Origin: Myxocyprinus asiaticus
Lineage: Eukaryota; Chordata; Actinopteri; Cypriniformes; Catostomidae
NCBI RefSeq assembly: GCF_019703515.2
Contig: NC_059385.1
Location: forward strand, 31,443,001-31,507,000
DNA length: 64,000 nucleotides
Direction of reading: 5' to 3'
This document shows, one piece after another, positions 34,441 through 46,449 of the stretch (position 1 is its first letter; each line of letters starts with the position of its first letter). A program made the translations under genes and the position numbers. The notes beneath the pieces were generated by a model. It was not told the origin of the DNA. It did no database searches and saw only the letters and a list, made by a program, of their open reading frames with translations.

Positions 34441-35530
34441 TCCTATCAATATGTCATAACTACATTAACGTGCTAAATCTTTCAGAGTTGTCATGAATTA
34501 AATGACCAAAGTTCCTCCATGCGACTCTATGTGGTGCAAGCAGATTGGTTTACATGTAATAACAACTGTTCTGCAGCAAAATATATGTAACACTCTGCTT
34601 GGTGTTTCTGCTGCCTTCCTCTCCATATCATCACCAAGTGCCTACTCACAAACAATACACCAACACCACGGTTCCCCTTTCTAGAGACCAAAGGGTAGAC
34701 TGCCTTTGTCTCAACAGACCTTAGAGGATTATCCTGCCTCTTTTGCTTGAAGGTCTGCTCCTGTCTGATTCCAAAATAAAACATTTGGTTTAGGTGTTAT
34801 CAGTGTCCTCAAAACAGCTTCTTGAAGAAGAAAAAACAAAGCTCCTTAAAGTCTGGCATGACCCAGCTAAATGAGATAAGGATGACCATCTGCGTAACTT
34901 AATCATCTTGAGAAACAAGGGCAGATCTGTCCGAACACTCACTTGGAAAACCCCCACCACTGGAAAACACATTCAAAGAGAGAGTTAAAGAACTGTCGCC
35001 CTGGAAACCCATGAAAAGCTCTCTATTCTAAATACTCTATTCTGGACAATAACCAATTTGACACACTTAAAATGAGACATTTCCTGGGGAACGCCTGACC
35101 GTCATATGCTAAAACTCACCCAAGACAAAAAGAGCTTGATGACTTGAAGAATGCAGGCTTTCTTTGAAAGGATTCCTTGGTATTATCTTTAGCAGAATAA
35201 ACTAATGCTCATAACTTCAAATGTACAAATGAACTTTTCAAGTGTATACAAGTATTTCTCAGGACATCTTTTCTTAATCTAGGAACTGTGACACATCGCA
35301 AAATTTACTGGTCTAATACTTCATTGTGTATGCACGCATATTTGCATTGCTTTAACCCCTCTTTGTAAGTCCCGCCTTCTCGCACACCAATTGGTCAATT
35401 ATAAGAGGCTTGCAGCAACTATTGGCCAAATTCCTGCCTGTCAATCTCTCCGTGAACGCGCAAAGTGCTGTTGTGTTCGGCATCAAACAGTTGCTTGACA
35501 GTAGCAGCAAATGACAGCTGAGTGGAAACA
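34441..35530. other. No gene recognised
   Basis: No coding signal. From about 35325 the composition changes to GC-richer text with CCCGCC, CCAATT and TATAAGAGG, which may be promoter-like sequence of the BED-finger exon that follows. Confidence 0.4.
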
Positions 35531-35761
35531 ATGCCCAAACGAAAGTGCAAATTTACAGAAGATTTGCACAAAATATTCCCATGCTTTCGTCCAGGTTGAG
35601 ATCCATGGGAAGTAGGATGTATGATATGTAAAGCTGGCACTTATGTGTCAGTTGCTAATAAAGGTGCAAGTGATTTAGAAGCACACATTAGCTCTGCGAA
35701 GCATAAAGGGTCAGCAAAAGATGAAAGTTCATCAGGTAAATTAATGGACTACTTTTTGTGA
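35531..35761 (+). pseudogene. hAT-type BED zinc-finger exon
   Basis: A 76-codon frame starts MPKRKCKF, has an in-frame TGA at codon 23 (35597-35599), and ends KLMDYFL then TGA. It contains a BED-like finger CMIC followed by HISSAKH (C-x2-C ... H-x5-H) and a KGASDLEAH block, the wording of the N-terminal exon of fish hAT transposases and hAT-derived ZBED/FAM200-like genes. BED fingers bind transposon ends. No RNase-H-fold catalytic part follows. A possible splice donor AAGGTAAAA lies just after the final stop at 35763. Confidence 0.65.
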
Positions 35762-36547
35762 CAAGGTAAAATTGTTATCACATTGCTTCATTTTCCATGG
35801 CCATTCAAAAAAGTAGTAATAGTAAATGAAGGTACACTCATGGCATCAAATGTATTATTTTAGTACATGGACATTCAAAAGAATGTTGGAAATTTCTATT
35901 TATTTATGTTATGCTAATAGAGTGTCTTTTTCACTGTATTAAAGTTTGCATTCATAGTAACACTGTTTTGAACCCTATTAAAATCCACCTCTGATTGGCT
36001 TAGAGCCTCGTTGGGCTGCTGCTATTCTACACTCAAGACGCTGGTACCAAGAAAGAAGTCTCTTGAGTCTTCTCTCTTCTCCACTGTTCACTTCCTCTGC
36101 AGCTCCTCATTCCTCCACGCTCTTGCCCTCGTGGCTTGCAGACTCTGTGCCATGTAGAGTCCAAGGAAGCACGGGACACAAAGTCCTGAGGAAGCCTCTC
36201 ACTCTCTGCTCTATGGTTCACACACGTGACTGGAGTCAACAGGCAACAGACCTCCATGATCTAACAGAGGTCCAGAGGTTGTATTATGATTTTAATGGTG
36301 GAGAATTTTATTCAGACAAATAATCTAGTTATTTGTCATTTATCTTTCTTATAATTGTTGTCGAATGCGATTAATTCCATTATACATTTCCCCACATAAT
36401 AATGACAGAATGCGGACAGTTTAATTTAATTCCTAACACACATACTGTTCCTACAGTTCACTCCTTTGAACATTCACTTCAAGTGCAAGTGCATTCAAAC
36501 ATTTGCGAAGAAACAATCATTCACATTCGCAAGTTTAGTCTTACAGA
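35762..36547. other. No gene recognised
   Basis: AT-rich; small open frames at 36033-36323 on both strands overlap and lack motifs. Confidence 0.4.
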
Positions 36548-37391
36548 TTACACAACACTTCTCCCAGACCTAGTTCTAGGATTAGATGGTAGATCAGGAA
36601 TGTTTTGCTTCACCTGTTCCTGAGAAACAGGGTATGACTCAGGAATAGACTCAGAGGACTGGACCTGTGTGATACTGTTTTCCTCCTCAGCTGCCTGCAT
36701 AGGTAACAGATGGTGATTATTGCATCTCACTGTCCTATACTGCATGTCCACAAGGTAGGACCGTAGAGTGACTGCCTACAACTGTTCCAGGTGCTTTTGC
36801 ATCCGACACACAGACTTGTTCTCCTGGTTGCAATATGCTGAGTTTCCTAACTCTGTGGCGTTTGTTAAAACGCATTACATCTGCACTCCCTCTCCCCTTT
36901 TCTTTCAAGGAAACAGCAGCACTGTCAGGAAGTGCTGGATCAAGCAAAGCTGGGAGTGTGGGCACAGTTGTCTGCAGCCATCTGCCGAAGAGAAGCTGAG
37001 CCGGACTCTACCCGTTTTGCAAGGGCACAGTTCTATATACCAGGAGAGCGAGTTAAGGGTCACTTGCTTTCTTAAGGAGAGATTTCAAGGTCTGGACCAT
37101 ACTGTCGGCCTCCGATATTTAATGTGGGTAAATCCATATGTGGCAGCAAAGGATACAAAGGACTGTCCAGAGAACTGTGGCCTGTTGTCCTTCACCAGTG
37201 TCTCTGGTACCCTGTGGAGTGTGAATATGGATTTCATGAACAATAACATTAGTGGACTTTGTGGGTGATAACTGGGCAATCTCCACCAACCTGGAGTAGT
37301 AATCCACCATAAGCAGATACACTTTGGTTCCCAGCATGAATAGGTCCAACCCTAGCCTTTGCCATGGCCTATCAGGGAACTGGATGGGCAT
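36548..37391 (-). pseudogene. Gypsy integrase remnant, non-chromodomain type
   Basis: Reverse-strand fragment. At 37391-37260 the catalytic core begins (MPIQFPDRPWQRLGLDLF with the first Asp, MVDYYSRLVEIAQL). The VPETLVKDNRPQFSG block with the second Asp follows in another frame (about 37200). The C-terminal tail comes last, ending with the NPRTRSGRSVV motif typical of a non-chromodomain gypsy group (36751-36548). The active-site Glu region is not recognisable. It faces the element at 37440-38732. Confidence 0.75.
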
Positions 37392-37474
37392 GAGTGTTTC
37401 TTTGTGTTTTGTTGCTCATTGATTCATTCTTGGCAATTAAGCACCATTGCCATACCGACTGAGCCAGCAGCTCA

Positions 37475-38168
37475 TGTGGGTGGTGTACGCACTCGTTGCC
37501 AGTATCATCCACGGGCCTTTCTCCATTTCAGGTTAGTTTAGGCTACCAACCACCTTTGTTTTCAACACTGGAACCCGAAGTCACGGTCCCCTCCGCACAT
37601 CCGTTCATCCAGAGATGTCGTCGCACTTGGATCAGAGCCAGACGGACTCTCATCCAGGTGGGATGACGCACTAAGGCCCAAGCTGATCGCCACCGGTCTA
37701 AGCCTCCCATGTAAGTTGTAGGTCAAAAAGTGTGGCTTTCTTCTAAGGATATTCCTATGCGTTCATTTTCTAATAAACTCGCTCCCAAATTTATTGGCCC
37801 TTTTACTATAACCAAAATAATTAGCCCGGTAACAGTTCGTCTCAAATTACCCCCAGCGTACAAAAGGATTCACCCCACTTTCCATGTTTCCAAAATTAAA
37901 CCGGTCATTCATTCTCCCATTAATCCACCTGCCCCTGTTCCCCCACCACCACACCTCATAGATGGGGAACCCACTTATTCGGTCAAGCATATTCTGGATT
38001 CTAGATGGAGGGGGCGCGGTTTCCAGTACCTGGTGGATTGGGAAGGTTACGGTCCAGAGGAGAGAAGTTGGGTCCCGGCCCGGGACATACTTGACCATTC
38101 TGTTATTGACAGCTTCCATCAGCAAAAGGTCACCCATCCTGAGCACGCCGAGAGGCACTGGGGAGGTA
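37475..38168 (+). pseudogene. Integrase C-terminus with chromodomain
   Basis: Starts with a THSLPVSSTGLSPFQ-like block near 37484, then LGYQPPLF, VPSAHPFIQRCRRTW, and [20 protein letters not shown] (37730-37790). Next come the [22 protein letters not shown]-type block, FHVSKIKPV and the chromodomain with VKHILDSRW and [18 protein letters not shown] (about 37980-38090). In-frame TGA (about 37661) and TAA (about 37711) interrupt the N-terminal part; from 37730 the frame is open past the polypurine tract into the LTR. Confidence 0.87.
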
Positions 38169-38169
38169 C

Positions 38170-38732
38170 TGTCATGGGAGGATTAATTCTGCTGGTTTGT
38201 TTCTGTGTGTCTCCCTCATGTTGTTGCTGGTGTGGAGTTAATCACACAGCAGCATTGCCCAGCAACGCACATTACCAGCCGCTGCTTGATTAGCTCGGCA
38301 CCTGCACACTATCTTCTCTTTCCCTTATAAGCAGCCCTGTTGTGTGAGTTCAATATCGGATCATTTCTCTTGTTGTGTGCTTTGTTTCTCGTGTTCTCAT
38401 GCTGTTCTCTGTATTTTTTAGTCTGGATATTTTTGCCTATTTTCCTGTGCTCCAGCCATTACCATCAGCTCCATTCACCAGGATTTCTCACCTCTGTTTC
38501 TCTCTGCTCCAGTCGTCGCCATCTCACACCCTTGAATATACATTACCTCTACTCTCTCCCCACTGCAGCTGCCACCATCAGAGTCCTCCACCTTCATCTT
38601 CTTCCACCTCATCTCTGGACTGTTCCGTTGTTTGTGCTACTTCATATTTTTTCATCATACACCTGAACTTTTCACTCATTAAACATTGTTATATTTTTAC
38701 TCCTGCGTCTGGGTCCTATTTATATCATGACA
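38170..38732 (+). repeat. 3' LTR of the second chromodomain element
   Basis: 563 bp with TGTCATG start and CATGACA end, placed right after the polypurine tract. It contains TTATAAGCAG near 38325 (possible TATA) and CATTAAACATTG near 38678. Confidence 0.8.
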
Positions 38733-41700
38733 ATATATGAATAAATGCTGATATAGATGAATAATTATCTGGAAAATGTTCTGATTATTGATTTGTGAAA
38801 AATACATTGATCCCAAGCGTAATCATAAAACATAACATGTATTATATGAATGTTTCATATTCTCTCCAACAAAAAATCACTTCAAGTAAAATCTTCCTGT
38901 CATTCCAATTCAATATCCTAAGGATTGTGACAAATTCAATTAAAATTCCAATTTATTAATTTAAAGGAAGCCAGTTCTTTGGTTTTGATCATCACTTGCT
39001 TATATATATTATTATGTGTTATGAAACCTTAAATTATTATTACAGACTAATTTTAATGATTATTACTTTAGCCACTGTTAGCTTAGCAACATGCTAACAC
39101 CAAACTCTACTGAAATCATTTGTAAGTTGATAAAATATATGCATTGCACAAGGAGTGTTATGTGTATGATGCACAAAGTCACTGCTTGTGTAAAGTGTTT
39201 CAAAGTGGTTACTTATGAGGTTCCATTTCTGTTAGGATGCTGCCTTAGGCAGAGGCAGACAGAAAGGCAGCTCATTAGGTTGAGAGTTGTGTGCGATGTG
39301 ATACTTTTAAGCAGCTCTGATTAAAGGAGAGTGGGCTGTCATTCTACGAGGCAGATCTGTGGGATAGCTGCCACTGAAAGCTTGTCCCCAGAGGTGATAG
39401 AACAGAGATAGCAGCTACTAACTGACATTGAGTCTATAGCAGTAGACTGCTTCACTGAAGGACAGAGGTCGGAGTCATGCAGGGTTCTGATAAACATTCT
39501 GGCAGTCTCAGTGTGAAGTGACTGAGAGATGGGCTGCAGTGTTACAGTACTATACTTTGCTTTTTCTCATGTATAACTCAAGGTTGGGACACACAGGCTG
39601 ATATTCTACTATTACATGAATAGTTCACTCAAAAATGACAATTATGTCATTGTTTAAAGCTGCATTACCGAACTTTAGGCTGTCTATAAACATCTGTGGT
39701 TAAAATGTAAAATTGCAAGCAACTTGCAAATGTTTCGGCACTACACTTCTGTGCGGATGAATCTCAGGGGCCAATTTGCTTTTAGGACCCTACAGCTTTA
39801 TAAATAAATAATGAAATATTAGTAACTTGAAAAATCAGTAACAATATAACAATTATTGTTAATTTTACTATCAAAATAAGAAAAGATTCCACATAAAAAC
39901 GAGTGCATCAAAACATAAAGGTAGCTATTTTGGAAATTATATTTCAAGGTCTTCTACTTCCAGAAGAGCATGGAAACTTTCACCAGGAGACAGTAGACAT
40001 TTCATTTACATTGTGATGATGATGTAGAGGCTTTAGAAGGTCATGTATCAAATATGATACATGCAGAGTTATAAGGTTAAAGAGTTTCTCAAAAGATTTA
40101 ACTAGAAACTGGAAGGCAAAAGGGTCCAATGAGAGGGCTGGGGGCCCTTACAGTCACAGGGACCTGTACATTATAAGCTCTGGGGCCCAGATATTTAAGC
40201 ATGCAGTATATAAACGTTTGTTTTCAAGGTTAATGGGATGCAAGACCTTTCAGCCCAGGCCCATTTATCATTTAAACAGGTCTTAAATTTGGGGGCGGAG
40301 AGATGGGACTAGTGATATGACCTACTGCGATTATCAAACTTCAAAAGAATACGAATTAAATAAATGCATGCGCTGTGTCCTTCAAAGTGAAAACGTGGCA
40401 CTGTTATATTGAGTGTTTTCAGCTGTTGCAGAGCAGTTCACAATCATTAAGCCATATCGGAAATGTATGACAAACTGTCACTAAAGATCAGCTGTTGATG
40501 ATGATGATGATATAGTGTTGATGAAATATGACAATGTTTACTTTTAATTGTTTACATTGTAATACCTTACAGATTATTGTAGGAGTGCACATTTTATTTT
40601 CCTATCTGTTTGAATAAGCAGCTGGAAGCAGTGAAGTGCAAACATTTCAAAATAAGTGTCCCCTCTGTATTTCAGCCTTTAAAGTTCTGCGCTGTGAATA
40701 AAATATTTTTCCACCAGTTATTGGTATTTTGGTTGCACCATAAACTGCATCTGAAATTTAATTCAATTTGGACTCTTATAGTCTCTGTCTGGCCCTCCTC
40801 ATCACAGGAATGAAAGTCTGAGAACATTTAATATAGGCTACCAATTTTAAAACTATTGGCAGATTAATTGCCTTTCTTTCAACACATCGTCCTATCAGCA
40901 AAATCCAATATCGGATGATCTCTAATTTGTATTTATTTATATGATGGTACATAAACCAATTTTAATGTGATATGAAGTAAGTGGAAAACATGTAGAGTAT
41001 TTTAAACTTGCATATATCTTACCCTGTTTTACTGATAAGCATTGTTAAGGCCATGTTGAATGTGTGCCCCTGCCTGTTTAAGTAAGAGTCTGTGATACAT
41101 GATTTATTTTGAGATTGTTTTGAGATGGGTTTGGTTTGGTATGGGGATAGGGTATTAATTTTATTTGTTCAGGTCTTGAAAAGGGTCTTAAAAAGTCTTA
41201 AATTTGATTTTACAAACTGTGCAGCAACCCTGTAATATTATGTTATTCGTTTAAACATTTATTACCAAGATATTACTTGCTTTGAGGAAAATACACAACA
41301 CTCGTATTTACATTTTTAAAATACAACTATTCAAGTATTTTATTCACACATTAATGTTTGTATTGTTCTACATATATCAATAGTGAAATTCGTTATATGC
41401 GTGATACGGATGATATGAGTTGGAATGGAAGACCCTTAATTATTTTTTATATTACAATCTACAGCCTAAGTGGACAATGCAAGTAAACTGTAATACTACA
41501 ATAGTAGGCCTATGCAATGCAAAAAAAAAAAAATAAAAAAATAAAAAGAAATAATAATAAAACTGTAAACTAAAAACACAAAAAGAGGATTCAATAATGA
41601 GGATGAAATATACTTTATTAAACATGAAAATAAATATGCAGAAATATGCAATATAACTATTTTTAAATAGCGGCACACACACACATAGGAAGCCTCAAAA

Positions 41701-42196
41701 CCGCAGCAATGTTATAAAATACTAAGAAAACATGAATATAAGCAAACATGTAACAGTAACTTCACCGGAAAACAATCTATTAAAAACTATACGATCTGTA
41801 AACACAATATTCCCCGAATAATTTTCGATTCATTAAATCATGGCAACCAATATAAGCTACAACAACCCTAACAGAAAACATACAGTATCTAAGCATTATG
41901 GCCAGTAAACAGCTTTGCCAAACAGTTAACAATTAAACATTCATTTGGTGACTGCTGTCCTATACTGCAACTGACTGAACAGCTGAAGTTTCCCCAGCCG
42001 ACACACACCCGACATAGTAGCCAGTCCTTCTTTTTTGGGCTTACAGACATGACGTAAACATGCAAAGACAAATGAATTAAGCCTGTGATTTCGCGCCAAA
42101 TTTGACCCAACAGCTCTAAAAAAAAATCATTGTAGGCTTACTGTTGTGAATTGGGGTAAGACAAGGACAACGTTTAGAACACACATTTTTATGTAC
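38733..42196. other. Long unassigned interval
   Basis: AT-rich sequence with no convincing coding frame or element ends. Weak hints only: a GATGATGAT run near 40497, A-rich low complexity near 41520, and CA repeats near 41673. I see no gene. Confidence 0.45.
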
Positions 42197-42260
42197 GTGT
42201 AACCGGTCCTGCTCGACCAGCTCTGAACGGGATTTGAACTGACGTCGCTGGCATGGGAGG
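42197..42260 (-). mobile_element. tRNA SINE copy 1, left fragment
   Basis: Matches the left part of the intact copy at 44726-44890 (CCGGTCCTGCTCGACCAGCT, GGGATTTGAACTGACGTCGC, GGCATGGGAGG). It stops where the LINE tail begins at 42261; the remainder of the SINE resumes at 44558. Confidence 0.7.
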
Positions 42261-42727
42261 TCAAATCAAATAAAATAAAATCACTTTTATTGTCACAGAA
42301 CCATATACACAAGTGCAATAGTGTGTGAAATTCTTGGGTGCAGTTCCGAGCAACATAGTAAGTCGTGACAGTGATGAGACATATACCAATTTACAATAAA
42401 CATCAGATTAACACAACACAATTTAAAATCTAATATACACATAATACACATAACACAATATACAAATAATAACATACAATGTACAGTATACAATACACAC
42501 AATATAGAATACACATTATACAATAAAAAAGTATATATAGTATATATAAAATGTACAGTGGGTTGTATTGTACTGTATTGACATTCAGGCTGTCGGTTGA
42601 TAGTAAGTTGCCAGTGTGTTGTTAAGAGAGAATATAATATAATAATAATATAATTTACGACAGTAATATAATTTATGAGATATAAGAGTAATAAAGTGCA
42701 GTGCTGATGTATTTTGATCATGGGAGA

Positions 42728-43330
42728 TCAAGAGTTCAAAAGTATGATTGCTTGGGGGAAGAAGCTGTCATGAAGTCGGCTGGTGTGGGTCCTGATGCTG
42801 CGATACCGCCTGCCTGATGGTAGCAGTGAGAACAGCCCATGGCCCGGGTGGATGGAGTCTCTGATGATCCTCCGAGCTTTTTTCACACACCGCCTGGTAT
42901 ATATGTCCTGGAGGGAGGGAAGCTCACCTCCGATTTTGTGTCTGGCAGTTCGCACCACCCTTTGCAGGGCTTTGCGGTTGTGGGTGGTGCTATTGCCGTA
43001 CCAGGCAGAGATGCAGCCAGTCAGGATGCTCTCTACAGTGCTGATGTAGAACCGTGTGAGGATGTGGCGGTTCATTCCAAACTTCCTCAGCCGTCTCAGG
43101 AAGAAGAGGCGCTGATGAGCCTTCTTCACAACGGCTTCAGTGTGGATGGACCATGTGAGTTCCTCAGTGATGTGGACACCCAGGAACTTGAAGCTGCTGA
43201 CTCTCTCCACTGGTGCTCCATTGATGGTGATGGGACTGTGTTCTCTATATCTTCTCCTGAAGTCCACCACAAGCTCCTTTGTCTTACTGACGTTGAGGGA
43301 GAGGTTGTGCTCCTGACACCAGTGACACAA
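42728..43330 (-). pseudogene. LINE RT C-terminal region
   Basis: A 200-codon frame, nearly identical to the C-terminal part at 18450-19043. It includes [53 protein letters not shown] and SLLPSGRRYRSIRTHTS. Unlike the copy at 17-19 kb it is unbroken here. The catalytic Asp pair lies in the deleted part, so it cannot act. Confidence 0.88.
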
Positions 43331-43599
43331 TTAAAAGCGGAGGTCCGCGCATCAAGTGCCGCATGAACATCGCTATTAATCCAAGGTTTCTGGTTTGGGT
43401 AGATCCGTATTGTTCTGATCGGAACAACGTCCTCTAAGCACTATCGGATGAAACGTTACGCTATCAGCGTAAAGCTCGATGACGTCATCAAAGGTGGACT
43501 GGAACATCTTCCAGTCCGCGTGATCAAAACAGTCTTGTAGCGTAGAGTCTGACTGGTCCGACCAGCACTGGATCGTTCTGAGGGTGGTTGCTTCCTGTT

Positions 43600-44543
43600 T
43601 CAGTTTCTGCCTGTAAGCAGAATGGAAGAGTGGTCAGATTTGCCAAATGGTGGGTGGGGGAGGGATTTGTAGCCGAAGGGAGAGTAGCAATGCTCCAAAA
43701 CCCGGTCCCCTCGTGTCTTAAAACTAATGTGTTGGTGGTATTTTGGTGCGACTGATTTGAAACTGGCTTTATTAAAGTCCCCGGTCACAATGAATGCGGC
43801 CTCAGGGTGCGCGGTTTCCTGCTTGCTTATAATCCCGTACAGTTCATTGAGTGCCCGGTCTGTGTCGGCTTGTGGCGGGATGTACACAGCAGTAATAATG
43901 AATGGTCGACACAGCAGCATGAGAAATTCCAGATCAGGAGAGCAGAAAGACTTGATAGAATGTACATTCCTCTGATCACACCAGGATTTGTTGATCATAA
44001 AACATACACCAACACCTCTGCTTTTACCTGAGAAGTCTTTCGCTCTGTCTGCTCGGTACATGGAGAAACCCACGGGTTCAATGGCTGAGTCTGGAATCTC
44101 CGCAGACATCCAAGTTTCTGTATAATGCAGCAGTCCCTCGCCTCTTGTTGGAAAGAGATCCGCGCTCTCAGCTCGCAGAGCTTGTTGTCCAGAGACTGAA
44201 CATTTGCCAGTAGAATACTGGGTAGCAGGGGTCGATTTGCACGATGCCTTACTCTGATGAGAACGCCGGCTCCGTTTCCCCTTTTCCTTTTGCGTTTCCG
44301 AGGCCGGGCAGCCCAGACAAAGGGCTCCGCTGGTGTGTTTGTAAACAGCGGGTCAGCATTCAGGAATTTGAAGTCTGGTTTACGGTGTGTAATTGCAGAA
44401 CCAATGTCCAAAAGTGTTTGTCTGTCGTAGACAATAAGGCAGACAACATCCAAGACAAAAAACATAAGAATTGTAAACAAAACAAACAAAACACTACAAT
44501 GTTGTGTTGGAGCTCGCAACACAGCGGCCATACTCGGTGCCAT
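43600..44543 (-). pseudogene. LINE leader and AP-endonuclease domain
   Basis: The leader starts MAPSMAAVL at 44543, with a hydrophobic stretch (VLFVLFTILMFFVLDVVCLI) and a basic RPRKRKRKRG run. The endonuclease follows: LLPSILLANVQSLDNKL, then after a frameshift near 44100 MSAEIPDSAIEP, RGVGVCFMIN, AVYIPPQ, TGDFNKA and GKSDHSSILL (to 43600). GDFN and SDH catalytic blocks are intact. Confidence 0.85.
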
Positions 44544-44557
44544 CTTGAGTCCAAAGT

Positions 44558-44725
44558 GGGTGCGCTAACGAGGAGGCTAAAGGCTACAGCCCCTAACGTC
44601 AATCGCTAGTGCGCCTCTTGAGGCCAGGGGAGTGAGGTTTACACATACCGCACAGCTATCACTACCAGCTGGCTCCCGTTACACTCACCCCCCTAAGCCT
44701 CACTCCCATCCGGGTCATAACACCA
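44558..44725 (-). mobile_element. tRNA SINE copy 1, right fragment
   Basis: Continuation of the SINE cut by the LINE. It shares CGAGGAGGCTAAAG, CCTCTTGAGGCCAGGGGAGT and TTTACACATACCGCACAGCT with the adjacent complete copy. Confidence 0.7.
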
Positions 44726-44890
44726 CTGTATCCGGTCTTGCTCGACCTGCTCCGAGTGGGTTTCGAACCGGCGTTGCCAGCATGGAAGGCGGGTGTGCTA
44801 ACTAGGAGGCTAAAGTCCCAAATGTCAGTGCACCTCTTGAGGCCAGGGGAGTGAAGTTTACACATACCGCACAGCTATCACTACCAGCTA
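44726..44890 (-). mobile_element. tRNA SINE copy 2
   Basis: The reverse strand has TAGCCTCCTAGTTAGCAC (A-box-like) and GGTTCGAAACCC, a close match to the RNA polymerase III B-box GGTTCGANNCC. It directly follows copy 1 in the same orientation. Confidence 0.7.
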
Positions 44891-45074
44891 GCTATCATTA
44901 CATACGCGTGTAATAATGGAATGTAATTTGTTAATGTCAACCAAAAAAACAAACCAAAAAAAAAAACATTTCTTTCCAGTATGACTTTCTTTCTTCTGCA
45001 GAAAACAAAAGGAAATAATCTACTGAATGTCTCATTAGCTGAATTCAATATAATGGCAGTACAGACTAACTTTA

Positions 45075-46445
45075 ATGCTTTGATACTTTGCAATGTGGCG
45101 TGACGAGCACACGGCATGCGCCGTGGTGCCATGCCCATCTCGGGACTCGAGTCTGAAGCCAGTGCTGAAGCAGTCTCATTTGCATCAACCCGAGTGTTAT
45201 GACTGCTGCTGAGGATGCCAAATGCCCCAGAAGCCTCTGAAATAATTTCAGTGGGACCGACGTTTTCCACCTGAACGCTCTCAGACAGTTCAGCACCAAC
45301 TGCACATGCTCGCTCGTGAGGCGTGCCATCATTGACTGAGTCTAACTCCATGCCAAGAAAAGAGATGCTCTGAACCGGGGAGAGCTTGCTCTTTTCCCAG
45401 TTGACCCGAAGCCCCAACCGGCTGAGGTGCCTGAGCACCAGGTCCCTGTGCACACACAACAAGTCCCACAAGTGAGCTAGAATCAGTCGTCGAGATAGTT
45501 GAGGATGCGAACGCCCACTTCCCTTAACGGGGCAAGGGCTGACTTTGCGACCTTCGTGAAGGCACGAGGTGACAGGGACAGATCGAAGGGGAGGACCTTG
45601 TACTGATATGCCCAGCCCTCTAAAGCAAACCGCAGGAAGGGTCTGTGTCGAGGTAGAACCGAGACATGGAAGTACGCATCCTTCAGGTCCACCACCGCGA
45701 ACCAATCTTGATGCCGGACGCTTGCCAAAATGCGTTTTTTTGCAGAGAAGCTCCCATTGAAGTCCCCAAATCGCCCCCAGTGCTAACCGTCTCTGCCTCA
45801 TACCTGTAGGTAGAAGGACCGAGGCGGGGAGCTGCTGGGATGGCTTTCCCTCTGACGAAAGAAAGCCACGACCGCAATGTTGCCATGGTCATGTTCTCGC
45901 AATGAGGACACGAACCATCCAAGAAAGATGTCTCCGTGTGGGAAGCACCCAAACATGTGAGACAGCGATCGTGGCCATCAGAAGCGGAGACTACAACCAG
46001 GTATAATACACAAATGAAAAGTTGTCTTGAAAAAGACGCTTTCATAAGTGCCACTCTTTTAGTAGAAAATATACTCTTTATGAGGAAAGAATGTACTCTT
46101 TTAGCTGCTGAAGCACCCAGGGGCGTTCTCTGCACAACGCCGGTGCAAGAGGGCGAGAAACCACTGTAATGTGCCGTAAATCCAACAGCTTCACTTGATA
46201 TAGAGGTGAATGGATCGGCAGAGTAATTCAGCTTGCTGAACACAACCGCTCGGCTCCGAAGAAAAAAATCAGAATGAGTGGTTGCAAGCCAGCTCCTTTT
46301 ATACCTGTATGTCCGGGGGAGTGGCATGCAAATTCCACTCGCCAATTCCCATTGGCCTTTTCTCAAAGATCAGAGGTCTTTGGGGCTCCTAAGGGTGACC
46401 CCTAGTGTCACTACATCGACACAACGTCGAGTGAGTGACAAAGGG
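45075..46445 (-). mobile_element. DIRS-type element, internally deleted
   Basis: Reverse-strand tyrosine-recombinase retrotransposon. The right end (about 46260-46445) is a DIRS terminal repeat containing TAGTGTCACTACATCGACAC and GTCGAGTGAGTGACA, shared with 48668-49151 and 60069-60588. Inside: a gag N-terminal block, then RT directly, with the rest of gag lost. RNase H and recombinase parts are absent on the left, where recognisable sequence ends near 45075. Confidence 0.85.
45080..46010 (-). pseudogene. DIRS gag-RT fragment
   Basis: The gag N-terminal block has a Cys pair pattern (CLTCLGASHTE, GSCPHCENM, about 45960-45895) and STGGDLGTSMGA near 45765. It joins directly to RT: HQDWFAVVDLKDAYFHV (motif A, about 45710), FLRFALEGWAYQYKVLPF, and the catalytic LNYLDD (about 45490). 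After a one-base shift come LRVNWEKSKLSPVQSISFLG, and then a helical region ending near 45080. This fuses two normally distant regions by deletion. Confidence 0.85.
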
Positions 46446-46449
46446 AACT

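Larger units (their letters stand above)
37440..38732 (+). mobile_element. 3' end of a second chromodomain gypsy element
   Basis: Plus-strand integrase C-terminus, purine-rich ACTGGGGAGGTAC tract (38157-38169) and a 3' LTR. The 5' part of the element, including the other LTR, is absent. The integrase wording is similar to the element at 14-22 kb, but the LTRs are different, so it is a separate family. Confidence 0.87.
42261..44557 (-). mobile_element. Second copy of the 17-19 kb LINE, inserted in a SINE
   Basis: Reverse-strand element. The 3' tail (TGATTTGA-type) is at 42261. The 5' end near 44557 is longer than in the first copy and includes the N-terminal leader and endonuclease. About 1.07 kb is deleted internally, removing the RT catalytic core (equivalent to about 17377-18445 of the other copy). 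It splits a tRNA-derived SINE. Confidence 0.88.

Noticed and set aside
38733..42196. Search for a host gene in the long unassigned interval
   Set aside because: No frame with domain-like sequence, no plausible exon chain with splice sites.
44881..45080. Extension of the DIRS open frame to 44881
   Set aside because: Recognisable DIRS sequence stops near 45080; the remainder is low-complexity Leu/Phe-rich read-through.
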